Below are positions 18,075 to 28,729 of a stretch of DNA of 64,000 nucleotides, in pieces. This stretch comes from Desulfuromonadaceae bacterium (lineage in GTDB: Bacteria; Desulfobacterota; Desulfuromonadia; Geobacterales; Pseudopelobacteraceae). The stretch's first letter is position 1; every line of letters starts with the position of its first letter. The translations under genes and the position numbers were made by a program. Below the pieces are notes generated by a model. It did not search any database. It was not told the origin of the DNA and was given only the letters and a program-made list of their open reading frames with translations. The DNA lies in NCBI GenBank assembly GCA_028683855.1, contig JAQUHA010000022.1, forward strand, positions 1 through 64,000, in the 5' to 3' direction.

Positions 18075-19164
18075 CAAACATGGAACACAAAACAGAGATG
18101 ACTATTACGCAACAGTAATAGATAGTGTAGGTGACGGCGTTATTGTCGTCTCCAGCGACGGCATAATTACGCTTTGCAATCCTGCTGCTCAGCAGATAAC
18201 CGGTTTTTCGCAGAGACAGGCTTTAGGAACAGAATTCGCTAAACTGTTCTCTCTTGAGGCAACCCTCATAGAAATGCTGGATAAAACCATGCAGACTGGA
18301 ATAACAATATCGGATAATGAGGATGTAGTTGTTCGGGCAACCGGGCGGGTCACGCCTGTTGCAGTTACCTGCTACCCTCTTGTTGAGGATAATGGTGAAA
18401 ATATCGGGGCAATCCTTACGCTTAAGGATATTACTTACATACGTGAACTTGAAGCAGCAGTTCGGCAGGCAGACCGCCTTTCAACACTTGGGACGCTGGC
18501 TGCAGGATTAGCCCATGAGGTAAAAAATCCTTTGGGCGGCATTAAAGGAGCCGCTCAGCTTTTAGAACGTGAATTTACCCCTGATAGCGGGATGCTTGAA
18601 TATACCAGAGTGGTAATTCGTGAAACAGAGCGGATTGACCATATTATCCGAGAACTGCTGGATCTTGCCTCACCTCGTGTTCTGAAGCTTGCACCAGTCA
18701 ACCTGCATAAGGTGCTTGGCGATATTCTTCTACTACAGAAAGAGGCTGTTGCCTCACAGGATATCGCGTTTATTCAGAATCTTGATCCAAGCATTCCTGA
18801 TATTTTTGCGGATGAAGAGATGTTGACCCGGCTTTTTCTTAATCTGATTAGGAACTCCATTGATGCAATGGGCAGCGATGGACGGCTGACCGTCTCCAGC
18901 CGTGTTCTCTCGGATTATCGTATGACGCAGAATCAGAAAAATTCCAGAATGGTTGCTATCGAGATTGCGGATGACGGTCCCGGAATCCCTCAGGAAGATC
19001 TGGAGAGTATATGGACCCCGTTTTTTAGTACAAAATCAACCGGGACGGGTCTCGGACTGACCATCTGTCATAAAATAGTCTCGGAACATCGAGGTATGAT
19101 TAAAGCTGAATCTGATCCGGGGCATGGCACCAAGTTTACGGTGCTGCTACCGTTAGTACGTTAA
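18061..19164 (+). CDS. NtrB-like PAS histidine kinase
   Basis: 367 residues, no membrane helix: PAS domain (residues about 18-130), phosphorylatable His in LAHEVKNPLGGIKGAAQLLE, and an ATPase domain with NLIRNSIDAM (N box), DDGPGIP (G1) and STGTGLGLTI (G2). This is the cytosolic NtrB/GlnL plan. The sigma-54 response regulator 35 bases downstream is its evident partner. The overlap with dus suggests co-transcription, as in the dusB-ntrBC order known from proteobacteria. The signal, nitrogen or otherwise, is not proven. Confidence 0.9.
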   Translation: MQTTSKHGTQNRDDYYATVIDSVGDGVIVVSSDGIITLCNPAAQQITGFSQRQALGTEFAKLFSLEATLIEMLDKTMQTGITISDNEDVVVRATGRVTPVAVTCYPLVEDNGENIGAILTLKDITYIRELEAAVRQADRLSTLGTLAAGLAHEVKNPLGGIKGAAQLLEREFTPDSGMLEYTRVVIRETERIDHIIRELLDLASPRVLKLAPVNLHKVLGDILLLQKEAVASQDIAFIQNLDPSIPDIFADEEMLTRLFLNLIRNSIDAMGSDGRLTVSSRVLSDYRMTQNQKNSRMVAIEIADDGPGIPQEDLESIWTPFFSTKSTGTGLGLTICHKIVSEHRGMIKAESDPGHGTKFTVLLPLVR

Positions 19165-19198
19165 AAGTAAAAACAAATTTCACAAAAAGAGGGTGAAT

Positions 19199-20641
19199 AT
19201 GCCACTTAACAGAATATTGGTAGCTGATGACGAAGAGAGTATCAGATGGGTACTTTCAAAAGCACTGAAACAGAAAGGTTTTACTGTTGATATTGCTCAC
19301 GACGGGCGTCAGGCTCTCGAACTTATAAAAGATAACTGTTATGACCTTGCAATTCTTGACATTAAGATGCCCGGCATTAACGGTCTTGATCTGCTTGACA
19401 AAGTCCGTGAGATGAACAGCGATCTACTTATGGTTATCATGACTGCCGAAGCAAGTATGAAAAATGCCGTTGAAGCCATGAAGAGGGGGGCTTACGACTA
19501 TATTACGAAGCCGTTTGACCTGGATGTAATTGATGCGATTATTGAAAAGGTTGCAAGAGCCCGTGACATAGCTGTGCAGGTAACTTCGTTGAAGGAGGAG
19601 CTGAAAGGTCGTTATCAGGTTGAGAAAAATATAGTCGGTAATTCGGTTGCTATGCAGGAGGTTTACAAAACGATCGGCAAAGTTGCGGGCAGCGATGTCA
19701 CTATTCTTATTCAGGGAGAATCGGGTACCGGCAAGGAACTGGTTGCCAGAGCTGTACATTTCAACTCAGAACGCATAGGCAAGCCGTTCATTGCAATCAA
19801 CTGTGCAGCAATACCGCGCGATCTTCTTGAAAGCGAGCTGTTTGGTCTTGAGAAAGGTTCTTTTACCGGTGCAGGGGAGCGGAAACTGGGCAAATTTGAA
19901 CAGGCAAACCACGGGACTCTCTTCCTTGATGAAATAGGTGATATGCCGCTTGAGCTGCAGGCAAAAATACTGAGGGTTCTGCAGGAACACGAAGTTACAA
20001 GGATAGGTGGAAACCAGAATATCTCGGTGAATGTAAGAATAGTGGCTGCAACAAACCAGTCATTGATTGAAAAGGTACGGGCTAAGGATTTCCGCGAAGA
20101 TCTTTACTATCGCCTTAATGTTGTACCGATAACTCTGGCCCCGTTGCGTGACCGTCGGGACGACATCCCTGATTTAGCGAATTATCTCCTTTCCCGTGCC
20201 TGTGCAGAAATGTCGGTTTCGCCCAAACAGCTATCAGCTGATGCACTGACACTTCTTAACTCATACTCATGGCCGGGAAATGTCCGCGAACTTGAAAATG
20301 CTATTAAAAGAGCTGTCATCCTCTCAAATGATCCGCTATTGACTGCGGCTGATTTTGGAGGTTTGCTTTCAACAAAAGAGACTCCCCAGAGTGGAGCTCA
20401 GGAAACTTCTCTGGAAGAGCTGGTTGATTTGAAACTTCGCTCCTCCATGAACGGCATAGAAGGGCTTGAGAAGGGAGACATTTTTGCAATGGTACTGGAA
20501 CAGGTTGAGCGACCTCTGATTCGCCTGATTCTTGAAAAATGCCGATGGAACCAGGTTAAGGCTGCAGATGTGCTAGGCATTAACCGAAATACCCTAAGAA
20601 AGAAAATTTCAGAGCTTAATATTGAAATCAAAAGGGGCTGA
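19199..20641 (+). CDS. NtrC-like sigma-54-dependent response regulator
   Basis: 480 residues: receiver domain with phospho-acceptor Asp54 (LAILDIKMPG), AAA+ domain with Walker A GESGTGKE, sigma-54 loop GSFTGA (a variant of GAFTGA), Walker B LFLDEIGD, and a C-terminal Fis-type helix-turn-helix (VKAADVLGINRNTLRKKI). When phosphorylated by the upstream kinase it would open sigma-54 promoters. AGAGGG precedes the ATG at 19199; a GTG two codons upstream is less likely. Confidence 0.92.
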   Translation: MPLNRILVADDEESIRWVLSKALKQKGFTVDIAHDGRQALELIKDNCYDLAILDIKMPGINGLDLLDKVREMNSDLLMVIMTAEASMKNAVEAMKRGAYDYITKPFDLDVIDAIIEKVARARDIAVQVTSLKEELKGRYQVEKNIVGNSVAMQEVYKTIGKVAGSDVTILIQGESGTGKELVARAVHFNSERIGKPFIAINCAAIPRDLLESELFGLEKGSFTGAGERKLGKFEQANHGTLFLDEIGDMPLELQAKILRVLQEHEVTRIGGNQNISVNVRIVAATNQSLIEKVRAKDFREDLYYRLNVVPITLAPLRDRRDDIPDLANYLLSRACAEMSVSPKQLSADALTLLNSYSWPGNVRELENAIKRAVILSNDPLLTAADFGGLLSTKETPQSGAQETSLEELVDLKLRSSMNGIEGLEKGDIFAMVLEQVERPLIRLILEKCRWNQVKAADVLGINRNTLRKKISELNIEIKRG

Positions 20642-20652
20642 TATCAGCCCCT
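20633..20652. terminator. Perfect 20-base palindrome at the ntrC-like stop
   Basis: AGGGGCTGAT and its exact complement ATCAGCCCCT meet head to head; the stop codon of the NtrC-like gene (20639-20641) lies inside. It sits between convergent genes and may end both transcripts, but T-runs are weak on either side. Confidence 0.4.
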
Positions 20653-20659
20653 GATGAGT

Positions 20660-21760
20660 TTAAAACAGTTTAAGATTTTCCAGCCCCTTAAGCGGCTGAT
20701 TTTTAAATGTCTGGCGTCCATCTCCTGCATCGGTTTTCTCGTTAGCTTCAGAAACCAGCGGTACGCATAACTCATCCTGAACGCAAACCGTTTCTTCTTC
20801 CCCCGCCTCCATTCCATTATTCTTAAAGAAGTAACGATCGTACAGTCGGTGATGAGCGGTCCAACTGGATGACGACGCGGTCTCTTTTGCTATATGAGTA
20901 CGGATCCCGTTGATTTTGGAATCCATATCGTCCAGATAGTTAAGTATGGTTGCCTCGATAGTCTTGGGGCGTTTTGGTGATCCGTACTCGTACTGCCCGT
21001 GATGAGACAGGAGCATATGTTTTAGGAGCATTCCCAACTCATGCGGAAAACCGTCAACCAACCTGATCTTCTCATCAACCAGTTCAACCCCTATTGTTAT
21101 GTGTCCGAGTAATTTCCCCGCATCCGTGTAATCAAATACCCGCTCGTAACTCATCTCATAAATCTTACCGACATCATGCAGCAGTGCTCCGGTTATCAGC
21201 AGATCCTCGTTTATTCCGCCGTAAAGCGGCACAATAGTTTTTGCAAGTTTTACCAGCGCAAGTGAATGTTCCAGAAGTCCGCTGATATAGACATGATGCA
21301 TCGCTTTTGCAGCCGGTGCATGGGAGTACATTTTCATAAACTCCTCATCAGACAGAAATACACCCATAAGGGTGCGGAGATAACTGTTTGTGAGAGAAGA
21401 GACTACTATTTTCAGCTCCTCTAGCATCTCATCAAGCGGACGTGGTGAAACAGGCAAAAAATCGGCAAGAGTAACTTCCTCCTCCTGAACTTTAAGAATC
21501 TCGGCAATAACAATCTGCATTTTGTTCATATATACAGAAGCTTTCCCCCTGACTTTGACAAAATCATCCTTGTCAAACTGTTTATCCAACTGCTCCGTGT
21601 TATCCCATATTTTTGCTTCAATTTCCCCGCTCTTATCCATCAGTCGCAGGTTCATATACGATTTGCCATTCTTAGCCATTGCCATAATTTTGTCCTTGAC
21701 AAGAAACTCGGCATTAACTGTTTCACGATCTTTAATCTGACTTATAAACTGTTTTGACAC
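20660..21760 (-). CDS. YhaM-like OB-fold/HD 3'-5' exoribonuclease
   Basis: 366 residues: N-terminal OB nucleic-acid-binding fold (KSYMNLRLMDKSGEIEAKIW), central HD domain with HHVYISGLLEHS and ALLHDVGKIYE, then a C-terminal tail after about residue 300 that is poorly conserved. YhaM of Gram-positives trims RNA and single-stranded DNA from the 3' end. Substrate here is inferred from the domain order. Confidence 0.85.
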   Translation of the reverse strand: MSKQFISQIKDRETVNAEFLVKDKIMAMAKNGKSYMNLRLMDKSGEIEAKIWDNTEQLDKQFDKDDFVKVRGKASVYMNKMQIVIAEILKVQEEEVTLADFLPVSPRPLDEMLEELKIVVSSLTNSYLRTLMGVFLSDEEFMKMYSHAPAAKAMHHVYISGLLEHSLALVKLAKTIVPLYGGINEDLLITGALLHDVGKIYEMSYERVFDYTDAGKLLGHITIGVELVDEKIRLVDGFPHELGMLLKHMLLSHHGQYEYGSPKRPKTIEATILNYLDDMDSKINGIRTHIAKETASSSSWTAHHRLYDRYFFKNNGMEAGEEETVCVQDELCVPLVSEANEKTDAGDGRQTFKNQPLKGLENLKLF

Positions 21761-22147
21761 AGGAGACTCCTGGCTGAAAGGGAATTATATCAGTGTAAAC
21801 CTAGCACGATAGATGTTTCTTGTACAGAGGCAGATGTTTTTAATAATAGAGCAGAAAACATCTCTTAAAATAATTACTTGCATTTATTATACAGTACGGC
21901 TATATTGCACGATTGTTGAACAGTATAAAACGAATCAACGGTATGGTGTCCGTTGTTTCTCTTTTGATCATCGCATTCTGCCCCCCCCTGCGCCTTCAAT
22001 CCCTATTGAAACAAGCAGACCGTTCGGCAGGCGAAGATTTATTGTCTGCCCGCACGTTTCTGTCTTTAACTGTCCTGGAGTCATCCGCTTGATTCCACGG
22101 TTCGTGTGTGCTTCTCTCTTTACACCGCTCCCATAAAAGGAATCATT
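21761..22147. other. 387-base intergenic region with helicase leader
   Basis: Lies between the divergent YhaM-like and RhlE-like genes. I see no gene in it. The half nearest the helicase has a C-run and short inverted repeats (for example TTCAATCCCTATTGAA) and could be a long 5' leader. No known riboswitch was recognised. Confidence 0.35.
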
Positions 22148-23500
22148 ATGACATTTGCAGAACTCGGCCTTAATCCGGCTATCCTCTCGGCTATTACCGC
22201 TTGCGGTTACACCGTACCAACCCCCATCCAGGAGCAATCAATTCCTCTTGTACTCTCCGGAAGTGATCTGATCGCAACAGCCCAGACCGGCACAGGTAAA
22301 ACTGCCGCCTTTGTGCTACCGGCTCTTGAGCTCCTGACAAAAAAATCTACACTACCGGGCAAAGGGCCACGCATTCTGGTTCTCGCCCCTACACGTGAAC
22401 TTGCAGGACAGGTTATGGAATCCGCCCGCAACTACGGTCGTGGAATACGCCCTCGCTGCGGCACGCTCCTCGGCGGTATGCCTTATCGTGAACAGTTGCG
22501 ACTCCTGTCGGCGCCTGTTGACATTATAGTGGCAACTCCAGGCCGCCTTGTGGATCATATTGAGCGCGGAAGTATCCGTCTTGACCGCCTTGAAATGCTG
22601 GTTCTTGACGAAGCTGACCGTATGCTGGACATGGGCTTCAGCGAGGACATCAACAAAATCGTTGAACGCACACCATCCAATCGGCAAACCTTAATGTTTA
22701 CCGCCACCATGGAGGGTGACATTGCAAGACTGGCTGAAAAGATGATGCGTGAGCCTAAACGTATTCAGCTGGCTGTAAGCACATCATCACACGCACTTAT
22801 TGAACAGCGCCTTCACGTCACAGACAGCCTGAACCACAAGAAAGAGCTACTTGATCACCTCGTAAGAGATGTTGAGCTAACCCGCGCGATCATATTCTCT
22901 GCAACAAAACGTGATGCCGACGAGTTGTCCCGCGAGCTTTCACGTAACGGCTTTCCGGCAGCAGCACTTCACGGGGATATGACCCAGATGGCTCGTAACA
23001 AGACTATTGACCGTATGCGTCGCGGCGGCATCCGTCTTCTGGTTGCAACCGACGTCGCTGCACGAGGACTTGACGTAAACGGCATCAGCCACGTAATCAA
23101 CTTTGACCTCCCACGTTTCGCGGAAGACTATGTCCACCGCATAGGTCGAACCGGCCGTGCCGGAGCTAACGGGATTGCAATCTCATTCGCATCGGCTGGT
23201 GAGCGCAATTATCTGGAGCGTATTGAACGGTTTATCGGCAAGAAGCTTCCTGAAGCTATGATTGACGGTCTTGAGCCGAAAACCTCCATCAGAAAACCAG
23301 TTGGTCGTAGTGGCAGCCCACGCAAGAGCGGTTCAGGCGGAGCGCCAGGTGGACGCTTCGGCAAACCAGCCGGTGGACGTGACGCTCATGCCAAGCCTTG
23401 GAGCAAATCGGCTAAACCAGCCGGAAGCGCACCACGCAAGGCTCCGGTCGCAAGACATGAACCGGTGATCGAATACCGCTCACGCCGTCCACAGGTTTAA
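22148..23500 (+). CDS. DEAD-box RNA helicase, RhlE-like
   Basis: 450 residues: Q motif (PTPIQEQSIPLVLSG), Walker A AQTGTGKT, PTRELA, DEAD in VLDEADRMLDMGF, TAT in place of SAT, and HRIGRTGRAG. A basic Gly/Arg/Pro-rich tail from about residue 385 probably binds RNA non-specifically. Such proteins unwind structured RNA, often during ribosome assembly or in the cold. AAAGGAA precedes the ATG at 22148; an upstream ATG at 22106 lacks this. Confidence 0.93.
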   Translation: MTFAELGLNPAILSAITACGYTVPTPIQEQSIPLVLSGSDLIATAQTGTGKTAAFVLPALELLTKKSTLPGKGPRILVLAPTRELAGQVMESARNYGRGIRPRCGTLLGGMPYREQLRLLSAPVDIIVATPGRLVDHIERGSIRLDRLEMLVLDEADRMLDMGFSEDINKIVERTPSNRQTLMFTATMEGDIARLAEKMMREPKRIQLAVSTSSHALIEQRLHVTDSLNHKKELLDHLVRDVELTRAIIFSATKRDADELSRELSRNGFPAAALHGDMTQMARNKTIDRMRRGGIRLLVATDVAARGLDVNGISHVINFDLPRFAEDYVHRIGRTGRAGANGIAISFASAGERNYLERIERFIGKKLPEAMIDGLEPKTSIRKPVGRSGSPRKSGSGGAPGGRFGKPAGGRDAHAKPWSKSAKPAGSAPRKAPVARHEPVIEYRSRRPQV

Positions 23501-23527
23501 ATTCAAAACTTAATAACCATAACCACT

Positions 23528-23560
23528 AAGAGCGACAGAAATGTCGCTCTTTCTTTTTCT
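23528..23560 (+). terminator. Intrinsic terminator of the RhlE-like gene
   Basis: AAGAGCGACA and TGTCGCTCTT form a perfect 10-base stem with a GAAA loop, followed by TCTTTTTCT. Confidence 0.9.
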
Positions 23561-23645
23561 GTTACACCGTTACATGATTATCCACTTATTATCTAATCCG
23601 CAACAAAAAGAGTAACTCCTTACACTTAGAATCAGGGGTAATGCA

Positions 23646-23679
23646 CAAAAAGAGAAGCCCCGATAAACGGGGCTTCTCT
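23646..23679 (-). terminator. Intrinsic terminator of groESL
   Basis: AGAGAAGCCCCG and CGGGGCTTCTCT form a perfect 12-base stem around ATAAA; on the minus strand a TTTTTG run follows. It lies about 33 bases beyond the groEL stop. Confidence 0.9.
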
Positions 23680-23711
23680 AGTACTGCTTTTATTCAGATT
23701 TATGAGACAGA

Positions 23712-25373
<1,662 letters not shown>

Positions 25374-25440
25374 TTACTCCTCCGTATTGATTTTAGATTT
25401 GTAGAGGCGAACCGCATTCGCCCAAAACTGAATGTATATT

Positions 25441-25728
25441 TTATTCTACAACGGCGAGAATGTCGTCTTCACGCATCATAAGATAATCTTCGCCATCAAC
25501 CTTTACTTCTGTACCGGCATATTTACCAAAAAGGACAATATCACCGATTTTCACATCCAGTGGCAGTACTTTGCCGTCTTCAGTCTTCTTACCGTTGCCT
25601 GCGGCAACTATTTCGCCGCGCTGCGGTTTCTCTTTAGCTGTTTCAGGGATAAAAAGCCCCCCTGCTGTTTTAGTCTCTTCTTCGACACGCTTGACAATGA
25701 TACGATCCTGCAGTGGTCTCAAATTCAT
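25441..25728 (-). CDS. groES: Co-chaperonin GroES
   Basis: 95 residues, typical Gro[20 protein letters not shown], mobile loop [28 protein letters not shown]. It caps the GroEL cavity. GAAAGGAGAA precedes the ATG. First gene of the groESL operon. Confidence 0.98.
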   Translation of the reverse strand: MNLRPLQDRIIVKRVEEETKTAGGLFIPETAKEKPQRGEIVAAGNGKKTEDGKVLPLDVKIGDIVLFGKYAGTEVKVDGEDYLMMREDDILAVVE

Positions 25729-25773
25729 CTGTACTTCTCCTTTCTATCTTTGTGTGGTGTTGATAAATTGAAA

Positions 25774-25800
25774 TTAGCACTCGCAGACCTAGAGTGCTAA
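25774..25800 (-). promoter_or_regulatory. CIRCE operator (HrcA site) of groESL
   Basis: Perfect match to the CIRCE consensus: TTAGCACTC, nine bases, GAGTGCTAA. It lies 46 bases before groES, just downstream of the promoter, where the HrcA repressor blocks transcription until heat shock. No hrcA gene is in the window. Confidence 0.95.
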
Positions 25801-25809
25801 CACTTCCGA

Positions 25810-25838
25810 AATATAAACAGCACCTGACTAAAAATCAA
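25810..25838 (-). promoter_or_regulatory. groESL promoter
   Basis: On the minus strand TTGATT and TATATT are 17 bases apart, immediately upstream of CIRCE. It reads as a normal sigma-70-type promoter. Confidence 0.7.
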
Positions 25839-25874
25839 GGGGTAACTAAAATATTTATGGAAGCAGAACAAAAA

Positions 25875-27197
25875 TCACTTGACCGGCCACCCTTTTTCAT
25901 ACCCTTCAGGGAAAAAATTTTCTCTGGTCCTATTGTAATAACCAAACTGCAGGCGGGGAAATTCCTTCTTCAGAAGCTCCAGCAGACGATACATGCCGAT
26001 CCCCTTCCCGGCTCCCCCAATTTCACGGTTATAGTAATCCGGATCTATCGACAGGTTTCGCATCTGAATCATATCAACGCCGGTATCCGCAACAAATTTC
26101 AACAGTGCATCAACTTCATCCGGAGAATCAGTTACTCCGGGAGATACCAGGTAGTTGATCGAGGTAAAGCGACCAGCCTCTTTCGAGATGTTAACTGAAC
26201 GGAGTACATCGGCAAACCCGTACCCTTTCGGCCGGTAATAACGGTTGTATGCGTCTTCCCGCACCGAATTCATGGAAAAGCGGAAAGAATCCATTCCAGC
26301 GTCACAAAGTAGCTTCACCCGCTCAGGAATCGAGCCGTTTGAGTTGAAATTTACCGTACCTCTGGCGCATCTCCTCTTCATCTCCCTTGTTGCTTCCGCA
26401 ATGGCATCAGCCTGCAGGATCGGATCCCCTTCGCATCCTTGACCGTACGAGACAATCGCCTGTTCGGCATTTTCCAGATGTGGCACGGCAAGCTCGCACA
26501 GCTCTTCCGGAGTCGGCACAAATCCTATTCGGTCATGATTCGAGGGGCAGCATTCGGAAGCCTGCAGACTGATGCAGCCGAGACAGGCGGAGTTACAGAC
26601 CGGGGAAGTCGGCAGAGGTGCCTCCCAGCGGCGGTAGAAGAGATTTTTTGCGGCAAAACAGTGGTAGTCAACCGCACAGCGCGATAACTGTTCCAGCAGA
26701 CGGTTATCCGGCATCTGTTTCAGCATCTCGCGCACAAGCGGATCAAGCGTACGATCATCATAATTGACCGGATTCCAGTTGCTGTTGCCGTCAACTTTGG
26801 TAGCGGCCACAACAAAGCAGTCGCGCTCCTCATCCCAGCCAACAGCGGTATATGACCAGAGCGGCAGCAGACCGGACTTGGCAGAATAATCACAGGCAGG
26901 CAGCAGAGTCCGCATATAGCCGGGAGCCATAAATGCTGATACCGCCTGAATTCTCTGGCTCCGTTTCCCCTCTCGCAGAGTGTCAACAGTAATAAATTTC
27001 TTCTTCCGGTAATCCCACGCAACAGGTGGCATTGATGGCATGGTGAAAAGTCTGCTGTCCTCTGGAAGCGGTATCAACTCGACATCGTTCGGCAGAACCG
27101 GAACATTTCCACTCATCCCTGCCATACAGAGATCCGGATGATCAAAAATATTTCCTTTATGATCGGCATACAACATTTTCGGAAGGTGTCGTGCCAC
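25875..27197 (-). CDS. Radical SAM protein of unknown function
   Basis: 440 residues. The iron-sulfur motif is CNSACLGC (CX3CX2C, about residues 199-206), after an unusually long 195-residue N-terminal region. Later SAM-domain elements follow: SYGQGCEGDPIL, TVNFNSNGSIPERV, FSMNSVREDAYNRYY. The C-terminus carries few further Cys, so an extra SPASM cluster is not evident. The substrate is unknown. It is divergent from the polysaccharide deacetylase gene. Confidence 0.85.
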   Translation of the reverse strand: MARHLPKMLYADHKGNIFDHPDLCMAGMSGNVPVLPNDVELIPLPEDSRLFTMPSMPPVAWDYRKKKFITVDTLREGKRSQRIQAVSAFMAPGYMRTLLPACDYSAKSGLLPLWSYTAVGWDEERDCFVVAATKVDGNSNWNPVNYDDRTLDPLVREMLKQMPDNRLLEQLSRCAVDYHCFAAKNLFYRRWEAPLPTSPVCNSACLGCISLQASECCPSNHDRIGFVPTPEELCELAVPHLENAEQAIVSYGQGCEGDPILQADAIAEATREMKRRCARGTVNFNSNGSIPERVKLLCDAGMDSFRFSMNSVREDAYNRYYRPKGYGFADVLRSVNISKEAGRFTSINYLVSPGVTDSPDEVDALLKFVADTGVDMIQMRNLSIDPDYYNREIGGAGKGIGMYRLLELLKKEFPRLQFGYYNRTRENFFPEGYEKGWPVK

Positions 27198-27358
27198 TAT
27201 TCTACTCCTGCTGGACTTAAGATGATGTGGAGAAAAGACAGACTACCGCTATAATTTTTCATGTCAAGCCTGAATGTTTTCTGATTGCATTTCGCCGCCC
27301 GATGTTTGAGAATTCAGATGGAGACAGCAGAAAAATGTACGGACCAGGAGCGAACGAC

Positions 27359-28156
27359 ATGAAAACAGTCTTGGCAATATTGCTTACCGGAATTGCCGCA
27401 ATCTCAACTTCTGCTTTTGCAGCTCCTGCACAACCGGAAACGGTGGAGAACCTCGGAAAAACCTACGCTGCCCGCTACGCGGGCGTCGCACCGAAACAGT
27501 GGGGAGAGCGGGTTACCGGCGTTCGGACACGCCTTGATACAGATCAGAAAGTAATTGCCCTGACTCTTGACGCCTGCGGCAGTGCATATGGCAAAGGTGT
27601 GGATTTAAAACTTATGGAATTTCTCAACCAAGAGCAGATTCCGGCAACGCTCTTCATCAACGGACGCTGGATCGATGCAAATCCGGAGCTGTTCCGAAAG
27701 CTTGCGGCAAATCCGCTCTTCGAAATTGCCAATCATGGGATTCTTCATAAACCGGCTTCGGTCACCGGGCGTTCGGTCTACGGCATAAACGGAACCCAAA
27801 GTGTCACCGAACTGGTAGAGGAGGTAGAACTTAATGCGCGGAAAATCGAAGCTGTTACCGGAAAACGACCGAAACTGTATCGTTCCGGAACGGCATATTA
27901 TGATGAGATTGCTGTCGAGATATCGAACGGACTGGGACAGCAAGTGGCCGGTTTTTCAATCCTTGGCGACGCCGGTGCGACCTTCACGGCTGAGCAGGTG
28001 AAAGCCGCACTTCTCAAGGCGGCTCCGGGCGACATCGCCCTCCTGCACATGAACCATCCGGAAGCAGGAACCGGTGCCGGAATTATTGCGGTGGTGCCAG
28101 AGCTTAAAAAACGGGGATTCCGCTTTGCCCGGATGTCCGACTATCCTTTGCAGTAG
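27359..28156 (+). CDS. Secreted polysaccharide deacetylase-family protein
   Basis: 265 residues from the ATG at 27359, which has GGAG upstream and starts a clear signal peptide (MKTVLAILLTGIAAIST..FAAP). The NodB-type domain shows LTLDACGSAYG (variant metal-site motif), IPATLFINGRWID, and FEIANHGILHKP with metal-binding His residues. It would remove acetyl groups from an envelope or exopolysaccharide. An upstream in-frame start (27227) would bury the signal peptide and is unlikely. Confidence 0.88.
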   Translation: MKTVLAILLTGIAAISTSAFAAPAQPETVENLGKTYAARYAGVAPKQWGERVTGVRTRLDTDQKVIALTLDACGSAYGKGVDLKLMEFLNQEQIPATLFINGRWIDANPELFRKLAANPLFEIANHGILHKPASVTGRSVYGINGTQSVTELVEEVELNARKIEAVTGKRPKLYRSGTAYYDEIAVEISNGLGQQVAGFSILGDAGATFTAEQVKAALLKAAPGDIALLHMNHPEAGTGAGIIAVVPELKKRGFRFARMSDYPLQ

Positions 28157-28219
28157 AGAGGAGCTTCAATTCTCCGGCAAAATTTCCGATAACTTTATTA
28201 TCAGGAAAGGAGACACAAT

Positions 28220-28651
28220 ATGATTACCACACTGACAGCTTACAAAGAGATGCTCATGTCATCAGCCGGACAGAAACCGCCCACCCTTCCGGGCACAAAG
28301 CAGCCTGAAACCGGAGTTTCTGCCGGTTCTAAAGAACTCCCGACCGGAACATCCGGAGTTTCTAACGCCGATTCCGTTGAACTATCCGCTTCTCACGACG
28401 TATTCACCGCCGTGGACAATTTTTTCAATATGGGAAGAAGCGGACGTTTTGACGCATTCCATTCCCTCTCGCCTGAAGACAAGGAGCAGTTCGTCAAGAT
28501 TGTGGCGGAGCTGGCAAAATCCGGCTACATGGGCTACGAAGAGCTTATTGTAAACAAAAAGGTAGAGCGCCACGAACTCTCATCCCAGATCGGAGACAAC
28601 CGGCTGGAGAAGGCAAAAATTTACGACAGTAACAGAGAACCTCACCACTAG
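28220..28651 (+). CDS. Hypothetical protein with FlgM-like N-terminal layout
   Basis: 143 residues. A Pro/Gly/Ser-rich disordered N-terminal third leads to ADSVELSASHDVF, then helices (SPEDKEQFVKIVAELAKSGYMGYEELI). The disorder-then-VELS pattern recalls FlgM-type anti-sigma factors and also the small protein at 35963, but the C-terminal part differs. No signal peptide or membrane segment. AGGAGA precedes the ATG. Function unknown. Confidence 0.7.
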   Translation: MITTLTAYKEMLMSSAGQKPPTLPGTKQPETGVSAGSKELPTGTSGVSNADSVELSASHDVFTAVDNFFNMGRSGRFDAFHSLSPEDKEQFVKIVAELAKSGYMGYEELIVNKKVERHELSSQIGDNRLEKAKIYDSNREPHH

Positions 28652-28670
28652 ACTTCACGTTACAGAAATG

Positions 28671-28700
28671 ACAGCCCCGTCCATTCAGACACGGGGCTGT
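28671..28700. terminator. Hairpin between convergent genes
   Basis: ACAGCCCCGT and ACGGGGCTGT form a perfect 10-base stem with a 10-base loop, 20 bases after the hypothetical gene and 30 before the end of the nitrite reductase gene. T-runs are short, so it may work in both directions or only weakly. Confidence 0.6.
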
Positions 28701-28729
28701 CTGTTGCAACCACAAAATATATTAATCGA

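Noticed and set aside
22106..22147. Upstream start for the RhlE-like helicase
   Set aside because: It lacks a Shine-Dalgarno, while ATG 22148 has AAAGGAA and gives the normal family N-terminus.
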